In this document: one piece after another, positions 7,742 through 16,979 of the stretch
Position numbering within the stretch: position 1 is the stretch's first letter
How the letters are laid out: each line of letters opens with the position of its first letter
Assembly (NCBI RefSeq): GCF_001831515.1
Contig: NZ_KV825619.1
Location: forward strand, 558 to 54,113
From: Corynebacterium sp. HMSC074A01
Lineage (GTDB): Bacteria; Actinomycetota; Actinomycetes; Mycobacteriales; Mycobacteriaceae
Direction of reading: 5' to 3'
DNA length: 53,556 bases
The notes under the pieces: generated by a model
Seen by the model: only the letters and a program-made list of their open reading frames with translations
Databases searched by the model: none
What the model was told of the DNA's origin: nothing
Translations under genes and position numbers: made by a program

Positions 7742-9964
7742 CTAGGCCTCCTTGAGCAGCGCCGCCGCTGCCTGCGCTGCCTTTGATTTGCCGCTAAAGG
7801 CTTCAAGCCATTCGCACAGTGCAGCGTCGAGTTCTCGCGAGCCGGTGTCGAGTCGCACGTTACGGAAGAGCTCGATGAGCTTGCCGAGGTCGCGTGACTT
7901 ATGGTCCAGCTGAGGCAGGAGGTGTGCAAGGATGCCATGGACGTAGGTTGGGTTGAGCGTTGCAGCGTCGGCAAGCGAGGCCTCCCAACGGCCAAGGATG
8001 ACGTTGCCTATCTGCGCCCATTCGCGGGCAGTGGTTTCCGCATCGATGAATTCCGGGAGCCTCGTTGCCACCAGCTCCGCAGCGATTGCGCGCATTTCGG
8101 GATCAACATTCGCCATGGCCTTGCCCAGGAACCTGGCGGTGTGCCGTGACCATGCGCCTGGGTGCCAGGTCAGTACGTCAACGATGCCGGGGTCTTGCTT
8201 CTCTGTGTAGCTCGACAACCCTCCATCTAGGTCTTCTTCCATGTCGTGGGTGTAGGCATCTACGCAGCTCGGGGCGACGATTGCGCGTTCGGCCGGTAAA
8301 TGGGCTGCGCTGTACGGGCTGGAAACCAGAAATGGCAGCGCCTCCTCGCGCTGTGCGCTTCGGTCTTTCCACCCTTGTTCGGTGCGTACCCACACGCGGC
8401 TTTCGCCGCACTGGGTGCATCGGTCTTCAGGCGGAGTCCACAGGATGCAGTCGCATCCAGTTCGCACTCCCTGCACAGGCACGCAACCAGTGCTGTCGTC
8501 CTGGTAGTCCATCAATCGCAAGTGGGCAAGGAGCGCATCGTCGTGCCAGATGCCATCGCGATTTGAGTATGTGGCAAGTCGGCGGGCGAATTCCGTGTTG
8601 TCCACGAGACCGAAAGTGTCCGTCGGCGTCGAGAGCAACGTGCGCGTGGGCTGGAGCCCATGCACGATGGCAACGATCCGCAACAGCGATTCCCTACTCA
8701 GATCAGTGCTCAGCCTAAACGCGTTGGCTTCTTCCACCTCGGCAGGAGAGCAGCGGCACTGCGCCAACAGCCAGCGCGCATCGGTGACAGAAGACGCGGG
8801 GCCGTCGTTCGGCAGCACGGGTTTGAGAATCTCCAACGCCCGCGGCCCGGTTTCAGCCAGCCAGGCAAGGAGTAGTGCAAAGCCGACCGCGTCGGGCGTG
8901 GCGAGCAACTCGCGGGTGCGAAACAGGGCGTCCTCGTCCGTCCACGGGGTAACAGGCTGCGCCTCGACGTGCTGCGCTAACGATGCGGAAGGCACTCCAG
9001 GGGTGTCTGCGCCGCTGGTGTCCTGGGACCCGAACAATTCGAGTGTCATAACAGGGGACAAGGTGTCACGGGCGGCGTCGATAAGCTCGGCCCTTTTCAG
9101 CGTGCGAAGGAGTGCAGCGCTGCGGCGCACGACCTCGTCCTTTGCGTGGTAGAGGCCGGTTTGCGCGGCGTCGGCGATCCCTGCAGTCAGGTCTTCACGC
9201 TCGGCCGAGATCTTCTCTAACATTTTCAGCGCCGTGATGGCTGTCGCCTTCGAATCACTCAGGGCGTGGGCAGCGGCGGCAACAAACCCGTCTGCATCCA
9301 ACTCCGATAGGCGAGAGAGCTGTTTGATAGCGAACGTGGTTGTAGAGCCCACTCCCGAACCCATCGCGGCAATCAGCAGGTGTTGGCGCTTCGTGGTTTC
9401 CTCCTCGCTCGGTGCGAAATCCTCGTAATGCTGGGTAAACCAGCGAACGCGGTGGGTGGGAAACCCTCGGTTCAGTGCTTTGAGCATCTCATCGAGCAGC
9501 CGGTCGCGGTCCAGCATCCCCTCGTTCACCAGCGCAGCAAGCGATTTTGCCCAGCCAGGCCAATACTTCTTCTCCATGGTGGTGAAGCTGACTTCCTGGG
9601 TGCCGCCGAGGGAAAAGAGCGGCCATATGAGTGCTTCCCGGAGCTCGGCGTCGTGCCAGAGGAGAAAGTCGCGCTCGAAGCCGGCCTGCCCCATCAACCC
9701 AATAAAGTATGGGTCGCCGTGCTCGATCGTGTAGCCCTCAAACAGCTCGCGCAGGCGAATCTGGATGAATGTGTCACCCCTGAATTGGTTCCACCCCTCT
9801 TGCTCGGGCTGTGTTGGGTTCTCGATGCGGTATTTGGGGTCGATCGGGAGGGCGCGAATCGTCTCGTAGGCTTCTTCCAAGGTCATGCCGGGGCGCCACC
9901 AATTGACGGTCTTCCAATGCTCTTTCTCGGCTTGCTCTTTGGAGAGTTGCTCAAAGTAGTTCAC
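7742..9964 (-). CDS. Large helical-repeat protein, probably DUF6493 family, with an embedded zinc-ribbon motif
   Basis: 740 residues from the GTG at 9964, chosen because AAAGGA lies 6 nt upstream; an upstream ATG would give a long unsupported N-terminus. The sequence is rich in amphipathic helices suggesting HEAT-like repeats. Around residues 500-520 a C-x-C and a CTQCG cluster form a probable zinc site. It is the first gene of a two-gene operon with the SWIM protein and is divergent from rimM. The DUF6493 assignment comes from general resemblance to actinobacterial proteins found beside SWIM genes, so it is tentative. No enzymatic motif was seen. The operon separates rimM from whatever lies upstream and looks accessory. 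Confidence 0.6.
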   Translation of the reverse strand: MNYFEQLSKEQAEKEHWKTVNWWRPGMTLEEAYETIRALPIDPKYRIENPTQPEQEGWNQFRGDTFIQIRLRELFEGYTIEHGDPYFIGLMGQAGFERDFLLWHDAELREALIWPLFSLGGTQEVSFTTMEKKYWPGWAKSLAALVNEGMLDRDRLLDEMLKALNRGFPTHRVRWFTQHYEDFAPSEEETTKRQHLLIAAMGSGVGSTTTFAIKQLSRLSELDADGFVAAAAHALSDSKATAITALKMLEKISAEREDLTAGIADAAQTGLYHAKDEVVRRSAALLRTLKRAELIDAARDTLSPVMTLELFGSQDTSGADTPGVPSASLAQHVEAQPVTPWTDEDALFRTRELLATPDAVGFALLLAWLAETGPRALEILKPVLPNDGPASSVTDARWLLAQCRCSPAEVEEANAFRLSTDLSRESLLRIVAIVHGLQPTRTLLSTPTDTFGLVDNTEFARRLATYSNRDGIWHDDALLAHLRLMDYQDDSTGCVPVQGVRTGCDCILWTPPEDRCTQCGESRVWVRTEQGWKDRSAQREEALPFLVSSPYSAAHLPAERAIVAPSCVDAYTHDMEEDLDGGLSSYTEKQDPGIVDVLTWHPGAWSRHTARFLGKAMANVDPEMRAIAAELVATRLPEFIDAETTAREWAQIGNVILGRWEASLADAATLNPTYVHGILAHLLPQLDHKSRDLGKLIELFRNVRLDTGSRELDAALCEWLEAFSGKSKAAQAAAALLKEA

Positions 9965-10129
9965 GTTGCGTCCTTTAGCGGTCGAGGTTGGTGCGGCGGC
10001 AGCTTCTTGCCCGGCATCGTGACACAGATTACGTATCCCTTCAATGGCTTCGCTATGTCGCACATCCTGGGGCCATAAGTGGCGGCCCACGTTGCTTGAT
10101 CTTGGCGGGGTCGCCGCATTCGCCGCTGG

Positions 10130-10143
10130 TAGCCTTGTGCTTC
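10130..10143 (+). promoter_or_regulatory. Candidate leaderless promoter (-10) of rimM
   Basis: TAGCCT (10130-10135) lies 8 nt before the rimM ATG at 10144, so transcription would start at or within a base or two of the start codon. No Shine-Dalgarno sequence is present, consistent with a leaderless mRNA. No clear -35 is seen. Confidence 0.45.
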
Positions 10144-10644
10144 ATGGAAATGCTTATCGGTCGCGTAGTGAAATCCCACGGTATTCGGGGTGAGGTCGCC
10201 GTGGAGTTGTTGACGGAGGAATCCGAAGACCACATTGTTGTCGGAGCAGTGCTCACAGGCCGCCAAGCTGGTAAAGAGCAGCGGCTGACGGTGAAGACGG
10301 TACGTCCGCACCAAAAGCGCCTCTTGGTCAGCTTCGAGGAGGTCCCCGACCGCACCGCCGCCGACAGCCTGCGCGGCATGAAGTTTTATGCCGAACCACT
10401 TGAGCGTGACGCGGAGGATGACGGCTACTACGACCATGAGCTCATAGGCCTCGAAGTGCGCATGGATAGGGCACGCATTGGCGAGGTCACCGGTGTCATG
10501 GACACCCCGAACCGCAAGATCCTCGAAGTGGACTACCAGGGCAGGGAAGTGCTCATCCCCTTCGTCATGGACATCGTCCCGGAGGTGGACCTGGAGCATG
10601 GCTACCTGACCATCACCCCGCCGGAGGGGCTGCTCGATGTCTAG
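10144..10644 (+). CDS. rimM: Ribosome maturation factor RimM
   Basis: 166 residues. RimM binds S19 in the 30S head and helps late 16S rRNA maturation. The N-terminus (MLIGRVVKSHGIRGEV) is the family signature of the RimM barrel; the second half (YYDHELIGLEV, then VLIPFVMDIVPEVD) is the PRC-barrel domain. The ATG at 10144 was chosen over an upstream in-frame ATG (9988) because the protein then begins exactly where the family does. Its stop overlaps the trmD start by 8 bp, so they are co-translated. Confidence 0.95.
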   Translation: MEMLIGRVVKSHGIRGEVAVELLTEESEDHIVVGAVLTGRQAGKEQRLTVKTVRPHQKRLLVSFEEVPDRTAADSLRGMKFYAEPLERDAEDDGYYDHELIGLEVRMDRARIGEVTGVMDTPNRKILEVDYQGREVLIPFVMDIVPEVDLEHGYLTITPPEGLLDV

Positions 10645-11845
10645 CACCCCGCAGCTGCGCCTCGACGTGGTCACCATCTTCCCCGAATACCTCGAGCCGC
10701 TGCGCCACGCGCTCTTAGGCAAGGCGATTGAGCAGGGGATCCTCGAGGTCGGCGTGCACGACCTGCGGCAGTGGGGCGAGGGCAACCACAAGTCTGTCGA
10801 CGCCCCGCCCCTCGGCGGCGGGCCCGGCATGGTGATGAAACCGGAGGTGTGGGGCCCGGCGCTCGACGCAGTTGCGCACCGCGACGCCGACGTCGCAACG
10901 CTCACCTCGGCGGCGGCGCACCGCAACGACAAGGTTCGCCACGATGAGCGGCGCGGCGTCGAAGCCCGGCCCTACGAGGCACGCGACGTGCGCGAGGGCG
11001 AGGACCCCGAGGCACCGCTGCTGCTCGTGCCGACCCCGGCGGGCGCGCCCTTTACGCAAGCGGACGCGCAGGCCTGGTCGCGCGAGCACCACATCGTGGT
11101 GGCCTGCGGGCGCTACGAAGGCATCGACCAGCGCGTCTTCGAGGAGGCCACTGCCCGCTACCGGGTGCGCGAGGTCTCCATCGGGGACTACGTGCTCATC
11201 GGCGGCGAGGTCGCAGCCCTGGTCATCGCAGAGGCCGTCACCAGGCTCATCCCGGGGGTGCTGGGGAATACGCAAAGCCACGAGGACGACAGCTTCTCCG
11301 ACGGGCTGCTCGAAGCCCCCAGCTACACCACCCCGCGCACCTGGCGCGGCATCACGGCACCGGAGGTGCTGACCTCCGGCGACCACGGCAAGGTGGCAAC
11401 CTGGCGCAGGCAGGCTTCGCTTACGCGCACGCAAGCCACGCGCCCGGATCTCATCGCAAACGCTCGCCAGGCCGGCGAACTCGACGAGGACGACGTGTTC
11501 TTCCTCGATTCCCGCCTGGTGCGCACTGGGCTCGACGTGCTCATCGACCCGCAGGCGTGGTCCAAAGTGCGAAAGCGCATGCGCCGCGCGCTGGCCAAGA
11601 CGGGCTACCGGATAGACGATGCAACACTCACTGAGCGCAAAGGTGCTGTCTGCTTCGAGCCCTCCATGCTGGAGCAGGCCTACGAAGGTGAGCACGGCCG
11701 CCCACCGCACGTCCCGCTGTGCCAGCTTGAGATCACCGGCCGCACCACCCTCAGCGACACCGAAGCCACGGAGGCCGTGGTCGCGGCCCTGCCGCGGGGC
11801 ACCCAGTGGGCGGGGACAACCCGGCCAGTAGAATCGCAACAATGA
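10637..11845 (+). CDS. trmD: tRNA (guanine37-N1)-methyltransferase TrmD with a C-terminal extension
   Basis: 402 residues. It methylates G37 of tRNAs with S-adenosylmethionine, using the trefoil-knot SPOUT fold. Visible motifs are [13 protein letters not shown] at the N-terminus, [24 protein letters not shown] and the knot region [11 protein letters not shown]. The usual enzyme ends soon after the WRR...RPDL segment (about residue 270). Here about 130 further residues follow in the same frame, beginning near [12 protein letters not shown] do not recognise that domain. There is also a charged insert of about 45 residues after ALDAVAH. It overlaps rimM (8 bp) and the next gene (ATGA), so it lies inside a tight operon. 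Confidence 0.93.
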   Translation: MSSTPQLRLDVVTIFPEYLEPLRHALLGKAIEQGILEVGVHDLRQWGEGNHKSVDAPPLGGGPGMVMKPEVWGPALDAVAHRDADVATLTSAAAHRNDKVRHDERRGVEARPYEARDVREGEDPEAPLLLVPTPAGAPFTQADAQAWSREHHIVVACGRYEGIDQRVFEEATARYRVREVSIGDYVLIGGEVAALVIAEAVTRLIPGVLGNTQSHEDDSFSDGLLEAPSYTTPRTWRGITAPEVLTSGDHGKVATWRRQASLTRTQATRPDLIANARQAGELDEDDVFFLDSRLVRTGLDVLIDPQAWSKVRKRMRRALAKTGYRIDDATLTERKGAVCFEPSMLEQAYEGEHGRPPHVPLCQLEITGRTTLSDTEATEAVVAALPRGTQWAGTTRPVESQQ

Positions 11846-14136
11846 CATCTCTCGCAGCGACAATCGCGACAGAACTCAACGTACAACCGCACCAGGTCGA
11901 AGCAGCCTTGAAGCTGCTGGCCGAGGGCAACACCGTCCCGTTCATCTCCCGCTACCGCAAGGAAGCCACCGGCGGGCTCGACGACGCGCAGCTGCGTCAC
12001 ATCGAGGAGCGCCACACCTACCTCGTGGAGCTCGAAGAGCGCAAGCAGACGGTCATCGAGGCGATCGAGGAGCAGGGCAAGCTCACCGACGAACTCAGGC
12101 GCGACATCCTCGACGCGGATACCAAGGCGCGTGTGGAGGATCTCTACCTGCCGTACAAGAAACGCCGCAAGACGAAGGCGGATATCGCCCGTGAGGCCGG
12201 CCTCGAGCCGCTGTTGGACAAGCTTATCGACGCCCCCGGCACCGACCCCGAGGCGCATGCGCAGGACTTCCTCTGCGAGGGCTTCGCGGAGACGAAGGCA
12301 GCCCTCGACGGAGCGCGCGCTATCCTGGTCGACCGCTTCGCCACCGACGCGGACCTGGTCGGCGAGGTCCGCGAGCGGCTCTACACCACGGGCACGATGC
12401 GTTCCTCGGTCGTTGAAGGCAAGGAAGCAGAAGGCGCGAAGTTTAAGGACTACTTCGAGTTCAACGAGCCTTTCGAGTCCCTGCCCTCGCACCGCATCCT
12501 CGCGCTGTTGCGCGGGGAGAACGAGGGCGTGCTCACCCTCGACCTGGACGCGGGCGATGAGTCGGTCTACCAGGGCATGATCGCCGAGCGCTTCGAGCTG
12601 CCCGTCGATGACAGCGAGTGGCTGGCCAAGGCAGTCAAGTGGGGTTGGCGGACCAAGCTGCAGGTCTCGGCCAACCTGGATACGCGCGTCCGGCTCAAAG
12701 AGAAGGCCGAGGAGGGCGCGCTTGAGGTGTTCAAGACGAACCTGCGCGACGTGCTGCTTGCCGCACCTGCGGGCCAGCGCGCAACCCTCGCTTTGGATCC
12801 GGGCTACCGTAACGGCGTCAAATGCGCCGTCATCGACGGCACGGGCAAGGTGCTCGATACCACGATCGTGTACCCGCACCAGCCGCAGAACCAGTGGCAG
12901 CAGGCGGTGCAGACGCTGTCCTCGCTGTGCGCGCAGCACGCGGTGGAGTTGATCGCGGTGGGCAACGGTACCGCCAGCCGCGAATCGGAAAAGCTCGCCG
13001 GTGAAGTCGCGGACCTGATCGCCGAGGCGGGTGGCGCGCGGCCCACACCGGTCGTGGTCTCGGAGTCGGGTGCTTCGGTGTACTCGGCAAGCGAGATCGC
13101 CGCTGAGGAGTTTCCGGACATGGACGTCTCCCTGCGCTCGGCGGTCTCCATCGCCCGCCGCCTGCAGGACCCGCTCGCGGAGCTGGTGAAGGTGGACCCG
13201 AAGTCCATCGGTGTGGGCCAGTACCAGCACGACGTGAACCAGGCCGCACTCGCGCGCACACTGGATGCCGTGGTGGAAGACGCCGTGAACTCGGTCGGCG
13301 TGGACGTCAACACCGCCTCGGCGCCGCTGCTCGAGCGGGTTGCCGGGGTGAGCGCAACGATCGCGAAAAACATCGTGGCCTACCGCGACGAGCACGGCTC
13401 CTTTGCCTCGCGCAAGGAGCTGGGCAAGGTGCCGCGCCTTGGACCGAAGGCCTTCGAGCAGTCCGCGGGCTTTTTGCGCATCCAGGGCGCGGCCGATCCG
13501 CTCGACGCCTCCGCCGTCCACCCCGAGGCCTACCCGGTGGTCAACCGCATCGCCGCGTCCACCGGGCTGGATACCAAGGGACTCATTGGCAACAGTGCGG
13601 TGCTGACGAAGCTGCGCCCGGCCGATTTCGCCGACGAGACCTTCGGCGTGCCCACTGTCACCGACATCATCGCCGAGCTGGACAAGCCGGGCCGCGACCC
13701 GCGCCCCGAGTTCAAGACCGCCACCTTCAAGGAGGGCGTAAACAAGGTTTCTGACTTGACCCCGGGCATGATCCTCGAGGGCACCGTCACCAACGTCGCC
13801 GCCTTCGGCGCGTTCGTGGACGTGGGTGTACACCAGGACGGCCTGGTCCACGTCTCCGCGATGAGTCACAAGTTTGTCAACGACCCGCACGACGTGGTGC
13901 GCTCGGGCGAGGTGGTCAAGGTCAAGGTGATGGACGTTGATGTGGAGCGCCAGCGCATCGGGCTGAGCCTGCGGCTTGACGACGAGCCGGGGCAGGAACC
14001 CAAGCGCGGCAGCGGCAAGCCCGCGCAGTCGCGTGGTGGGAAGCGCCGGGGTGGGGGACGACGTGGCGTCGAGAAGCAAAAGGCCCCGGGCGGTTCGATG
14101 GCGGATGCGCTCAAGCGTGCCGGATTTGGAAAATAG
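11842..14136 (+). CDS. tex: Tex family RNA-binding transcription accessory protein
   Basis: 764 residues from the ATG at 11842, which overlaps the trmD stop as ATGA. Tex proteins bind nucleic acid and influence transcription or RNA handling. Domains in order: N-terminal helical region with the [16 protein letters not shown] signature (about 30-50), YqgF/RNase H-like domain from about 314 ([15 protein letters not shown]), helix-hairpin-helix near 495 ([13 protein letters not shown]) and an S1 domain near 641-715 ([17 protein letters not shown]). The tail is basic and Gly-rich. Its position between trmD and rplS, usually neighbours, suggests that it was placed inside the classical operon. Confidence 0.93.
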   Translation: MTSLAATIATELNVQPHQVEAALKLLAEGNTVPFISRYRKEATGGLDDAQLRHIEERHTYLVELEERKQTVIEAIEEQGKLTDELRRDILDADTKARVEDLYLPYKKRRKTKADIAREAGLEPLLDKLIDAPGTDPEAHAQDFLCEGFAETKAALDGARAILVDRFATDADLVGEVRERLYTTGTMRSSVVEGKEAEGAKFKDYFEFNEPFESLPSHRILALLRGENEGVLTLDLDAGDESVYQGMIAERFELPVDDSEWLAKAVKWGWRTKLQVSANLDTRVRLKEKAEEGALEVFKTNLRDVLLAAPAGQRATLALDPGYRNGVKCAVIDGTGKVLDTTIVYPHQPQNQWQQAVQTLSSLCAQHAVELIAVGNGTASRESEKLAGEVADLIAEAGGARPTPVVVSESGASVYSASEIAAEEFPDMDVSLRSAVSIARRLQDPLAELVKVDPKSIGVGQYQHDVNQAALARTLDAVVEDAVNSVGVDVNTASAPLLERVAGVSATIAKNIVAYRDEHGSFASRKELGKVPRLGPKAFEQSAGFLRIQGAADPLDASAVHPEAYPVVNRIAASTGLDTKGLIGNSAVLTKLRPADFADETFGVPTVTDIIAELDKPGRDPRPEFKTATFKEGVNKVSDLTPGMILEGTVTNVAAFGAFVDVGVHQDGLVHVSAMSHKFVNDPHDVVRSGEVVKVKVMDVDVERQRIGLSLRLDDEPGQEPKRGSGKPAQSRGGKRRGGGRRGVEKQKAPGGSMADALKRAGFGK

Positions 14137-14155
14137 GGTCTTGCCTGTGTAGACT
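14126..14155 (+). promoter_or_regulatory. Candidate promoter of rplS
   Basis: TTGGAA (14126-14131), an 18-bp spacer and TAGACT (14150-14155), overlapping the tex 3' end. It would give rplS a leader of about 90 nt, so rplS can be expressed independently of trmD-tex. Confidence 0.5.
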
Positions 14156-14252
14156 TGCGCAGGTTGTTGTAGGCGACATGAACCAGCCGAGCGCCCTTGA
14201 ATGGGAAAAGCCGCTAGGGTCCTCTGTCCTTAAACGTAAAGGATTGCTTGAT

Positions 14253-14600
14253 ATGAGCAACGGCATTATTGATCTTGTAGACGCAGGCCAGCTGCGCGAC
14301 GACATTCCGGACTTCCGCCCGGGCGACACGCTCGACGTGCACGTGAAGGTGATCGAGGGTTCGGTCACCCGTACCCAGGTCTTCACCGGCTTCGTTGTGC
14401 GTCGTCAGGGTGGCGGCATCCGCGAGACCTTCACGGTCCGCAAGGTCTCCTTCGGCATCGACGTGGAGCGTACCTTCCCGGTGCACTCCCCGAACATCGA
14501 GAAGATCGAGGTTGTCCGCAAGGGTGACGTCCGTCGTGCGAAGCTGTACTACATGCGTGAACTGCGCGGTAAGGCAGCTCGTATTAAGGAGCGTCGCTAA
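14253..14600 (+). CDS. rplS: 50S ribosomal protein L19
   Basis: 115 residues. L19 sits at the interface of the two ribosomal subunits. The sequence matches the family throughout: [34 protein letters not shown] and the C-terminal [16 protein letters not shown]. The start at 14253 ([10 protein letters not shown]) follows AAAGGA at 14238-14243; an upstream in-frame ATG at 14178 adds 25 non-family residues and is rejected. Confidence 0.98.
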   Translation: MSNGIIDLVDAGQLRDDIPDFRPGDTLDVHVKVIEGSVTRTQVFTGFVVRRQGGGIRETFTVRKVSFGIDVERTFPVHSPNIEKIEVVRKGDVRRAKLYYMRELRGKAARIKERR

Positions 14601-14618
14601 GCTTTTTAAGCTTCGGCA

Positions 14619-14657
14619 CACGCCCCGCACGCCAGGTATTGGTGTGCGGGGCGTTTT
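14619..14657 (+). terminator. Intrinsic terminator of rplS
   Basis: CGCCCCGCAC (14621-14630) pairs with GTGCGGGGCG (14644-14653), and TTTT follows. Confidence 0.9.
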
Positions 14658-14668
14658 GCGTGGGCTGC

Positions 14669-14681
14669 TAAAGTGTGCGGA
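14669..14681 (+). promoter_or_regulatory. Candidate leaderless promoter (-10) of lepB
   Basis: TAAAGT (14669-14674) stands 7 nt before the GTG at 14682 and just after the rplS terminator. This supports 14682 rather than the GTG at 14673 as the start, with little or no 5' leader. Confidence 0.45.
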
Positions 14682-15524
14682 GTGACCAACGTGAATGGAA
14701 ATCCGAGCGGCTCGACCCCGGAGCCGGAGTACCCCCGCGACACCACTGTGCCGGCAGCGCCTGCAGCGCCCGCAGCCGAGCAGGGCGCGCCTGTGGCCCA
14801 GGCCGAGGAGCCCAAGGATGAGGGCAAGAAGGACATGCCGTGGTATGTGGAAATCCCCATGGTCATCGTGCTCACGCTGGTGTTCATCTTCCTCATCCAG
14901 ACCTTCATCGGGCGGCTCTACGTCATCCCCTCGGGTTCGATGGAGCCGACGCTGCACGGCGAGGACGGCTCGGGCGACCGCATCTTCGTAGAGAAGGTCA
15001 CCTACGCGTTCAATGACCCGAAGCCGGGCGACGTGATCGTGTTCAAGGGCACCGACTCCTGGAATACCGGCTTTACCACCAACCGCTCCGACAATACGTT
15101 TGTCCGCGGGCTGCAGGAGGCCGGCTCCTGGGTGGGGCTCGTGCCGAAGGATGAGAACACGCTGGTAAAGCGCATCATCGCCGAAGGCGGCCAGACCGTG
15201 TCCTGCCAGGAGGGTGACTCGGCGGTCATGGTTGATGGCTCACCGATCAACCAGGACTACATGATGCAGCCGTCCTACTACCCGGTGGATCCCACAACTG
15301 GCTCGGATGCCTGCGGCGGGCCCTACTTCGGGCCGGTTGAGGTACCGGAGGATCACTACTTCATGATGGGCGATAACCGCACCAACTCCGCGGACTCGCG
15401 CTACCACATGGGCGATGGGCTTGAGGGCACGATCCCGCGCGAGAACATCCGCGGCAAGGTGTTAGGTATCGTCTTCCCGCTGAACCGCTTCGGCGGCGTG
15501 GAGAGCCCGGACATCCTGCAGTAG
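14682..15524 (+). CDS. lepB: Type I signal peptidase
   Basis: 280 residues. It cleaves signal peptides of exported proteins on the outer face of the membrane. A Pro/Ala-rich cytoplasmic N-terminus of about 60 residues precedes one membrane segment (IPMVIVLTLVFIFLIQTFI). The catalytic dyad is visible: Ser86 in SGSMEPTL and Lys163 in TLVKRIIAEGG; GDNRTNSADSR is the conserved C-terminal box. Start choice: GTG 14682, set by a -10 element 7 nt upstream. rnhB follows after 3 nt, so they form one operon. Confidence 0.95.
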   Translation: MTNVNGNPSGSTPEPEYPRDTTVPAAPAAPAAEQGAPVAQAEEPKDEGKKDMPWYVEIPMVIVLTLVFIFLIQTFIGRLYVIPSGSMEPTLHGEDGSGDRIFVEKVTYAFNDPKPGDVIVFKGTDSWNTGFTTNRSDNTFVRGLQEAGSWVGLVPKDENTLVKRIIAEGGQTVSCQEGDSAVMVDGSPINQDYMMQPSYYPVDPTTGSDACGGPYFGPVEVPEDHYFMMGDNRTNSADSRYHMGDGLEGTIPRENIRGKVLGIVFPLNRFGGVESPDILQ

Positions 15525-15527
15525 CGC

Positions 15528-16181
15528 ATGGGGCGTGTTCGCAGGCTGAAGCAGCTGCGCACCTACGAGGTCGCACTGCACAAGGCGGGCCTGGGGCCGG
15601 TCGCGGGCGTCGACGAGGCAGGCCGCGGCGCCTGCTTCGGGCCGATCACTATCGCGGCGTGTGTGCTGCCGCCTGAGCCGCTGCGCGCGCTCGAGGGGCT
15701 GACGGATTCGAAGAAGCTGACGGCGCGGCGTCGAGAAGCACTCTTTGGCCCCATCATGGAGCTGAGCCTCGCGCACGCGGTCGTGCACATCCCGGCCGCC
15801 GAGATCGATCACCGGGGGATCCAAGCCGCGAACCTGGACGGGGCGCGCCGCGCGGTTGCCCAGCTTGGAGTGCAGCCGGGCTATGTGCTTGTCGACGGCT
15901 TCCGCATCCCCGGCATGCCCGTAGCGCAACTGCCAGTCATCGGCGGGGACGCCGCGGCGCGCTGCATCGCGGCGGCGAGTGTGCTGGCCAAGGTGAGCCG
16001 GGACCGGCTCATCGCGGAGATGGACGAGGCATACCCCGGCTACGGGCTGGCAGGCCACAAGGGCTACGGGACGAAGGTGCACATGGATGCGGTGCGCCGC
16101 CACGGCGCGACACCTGAACACCGTTATAGTTATGCCAACGTCAAAGAGGCGCACGAGGTCTACACAAAAGGGGTGCTTTGA
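15528..16181 (+). CDS. rnhB: Ribonuclease HII
   Basis: 217 residues. It removes ribonucleotides misincorporated in DNA. The catalytic signature [12 protein letters not shown] places Asp29-Glu30, and LTDSKKL and the later region DGFRIPGMP fit the family. It starts 3 nt after lepB and its TGA shares one base with the next ATG, so lepB, rnhB and the DUF2469 gene are read as one unit. Confidence 0.95.
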   Translation: MGRVRRLKQLRTYEVALHKAGLGPVAGVDEAGRGACFGPITIAACVLPPEPLRALEGLTDSKKLTARRREALFGPIMELSLAHAVVHIPAAEIDHRGIQAANLDGARRAVAQLGVQPGYVLVDGFRIPGMPVAQLPVIGGDAAARCIAAASVLAKVSRDRLIAEMDEAYPGYGLAGHKGYGTKVHMDAVRRHGATPEHRYSYANVKEAHEVYTKGVL

Positions 16182-16492
16182 TGAGCGCTGAGGAACTGGA
16201 TAACTACGAGGCCGAAGTAGAACTCTCGCTGTACCGCGAGTACCGGGATGTGGCCAGCCAGTTCTCCTACGTCGTTGAGACTGACCGCCGCTTCTACCTG
16301 GCAAATGCGGTCGAGCTGATCCCGCACACTGAGGGCAGGGACGTCTACTACGAGGTCCGCATGTCGGACTGCTGGGTGTGGGACATGTACCGCGCTGTGC
16401 GCTTTGTCCGCTACGTCCGCGTGATTACGTTCAAGGACGTCAACATCGAGGAGCTGGACAAGCCGGATCTCACCTTCCCGGACCCGCGCTAG
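16181..16492 (+). CDS. DUF2469 family protein
   Basis: 103 acidic residues matching the conserved actinobacterial DUF2469 family, which is regularly found right after rnh[21 protein letters not shown] and FSYVVETDRRFYLANAVEL are its hallmarks. The ATG overlaps the rnhB stop by one base. The function is not established for the family; the conserved linkage suggests a role tied to nucleic acid maintenance, but that is inference. Confidence 0.92.
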   Translation: MSAEELDNYEAEVELSLYREYRDVASQFSYVVETDRRFYLANAVELIPHTEGRDVYYEVRMSDCWVWDMYRAVRFVRYVRVITFKDVNIEELDKPDLTFPDPR

Positions 16493-16598
16493 AAGTTTTT
16501 CGGCGCGCAAGGGAACCGGCGGGCCTGTTTCGGAGTCTAACTAGGTACGGCGTGTGCGAACGCACCGCAAAACAAACCTAGTGACTTTGGGAGGGGCC

Positions 16599-16979
16599 AT
16601 GCACCACACCACTTTTGCCAACCAGTACGAGCTCGGCTACGCCGGTGAAGCCAGCGCGATTTCCTTCTACGAGCAAGCCGGCTACGAGCTGCTCGCGCAT
16701 CGTGCGCGATGTAGATCCGGCGAGCTCGACTTGATCTTCCTTGCGCCCGACGGGGCAGTCGTGTGCGTGGAGGTAAAAACTCGCCGCAGCACCAGCTTCG
16801 GCGGCGCGGAGGCGGTGACCTCGAAGAAACTCGCCACGATGCGGCGCTGCGCGGCCGAGTGGCTCGCGGGCTATGAGCACGACTATCGCGAGGTGCGCTT
16901 CGACGTCGTCGAGGCGCTTTTCGACGGCACCGAGTTCCACCTCCAGCGCTACCAGGGGGCCGACGATGGCGCTTGCTAG
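16599..16979 (+). CDS. YraN family (UPF0102) nuclease-fold protein
   Basis: 126 residues. The E...D...EVK pattern (SGELDLIFL, then VCVEVKTRRS) is the PD-(D/E)XK-like core of the YraN family, which resembles Holliday-junction resolvases. Start 16599 follows GGGAGG; the upstream in-frame ATG at 16554 lacks such a site. It overlaps the next gene by 14 bp and belongs to the yraN-comM-dprA DNA-processing cluster. Activity unproven. Confidence 0.9.
   Translation: MHHTTFANQYELGYAGEASAISFYEQAGYELLAHRARCRSGELDLIFLAPDGAVVCVEVKTRRSTSFGGAEAVTSKKLATMRRCAAEWLAGYEHDYREVRFDVVEALFDGTEFHLQRYQGADDGAC

Noticed and set aside
11680..14079. Long minus-strand reading frame opposite tex (799 codons)
   Set aside because: It mirrors tex codon structure in high-GC DNA, has an Arg/His/Val-rich composition and no recognisable domain; tex on the plus strand is a clear family member.
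16554..16598. Upstream ATG for the YraN gene
   Set aside because: It extends the protein by 15 residues not seen in the family and lacks a ribosome site; the ATG at 16599 follows GGGAGG.
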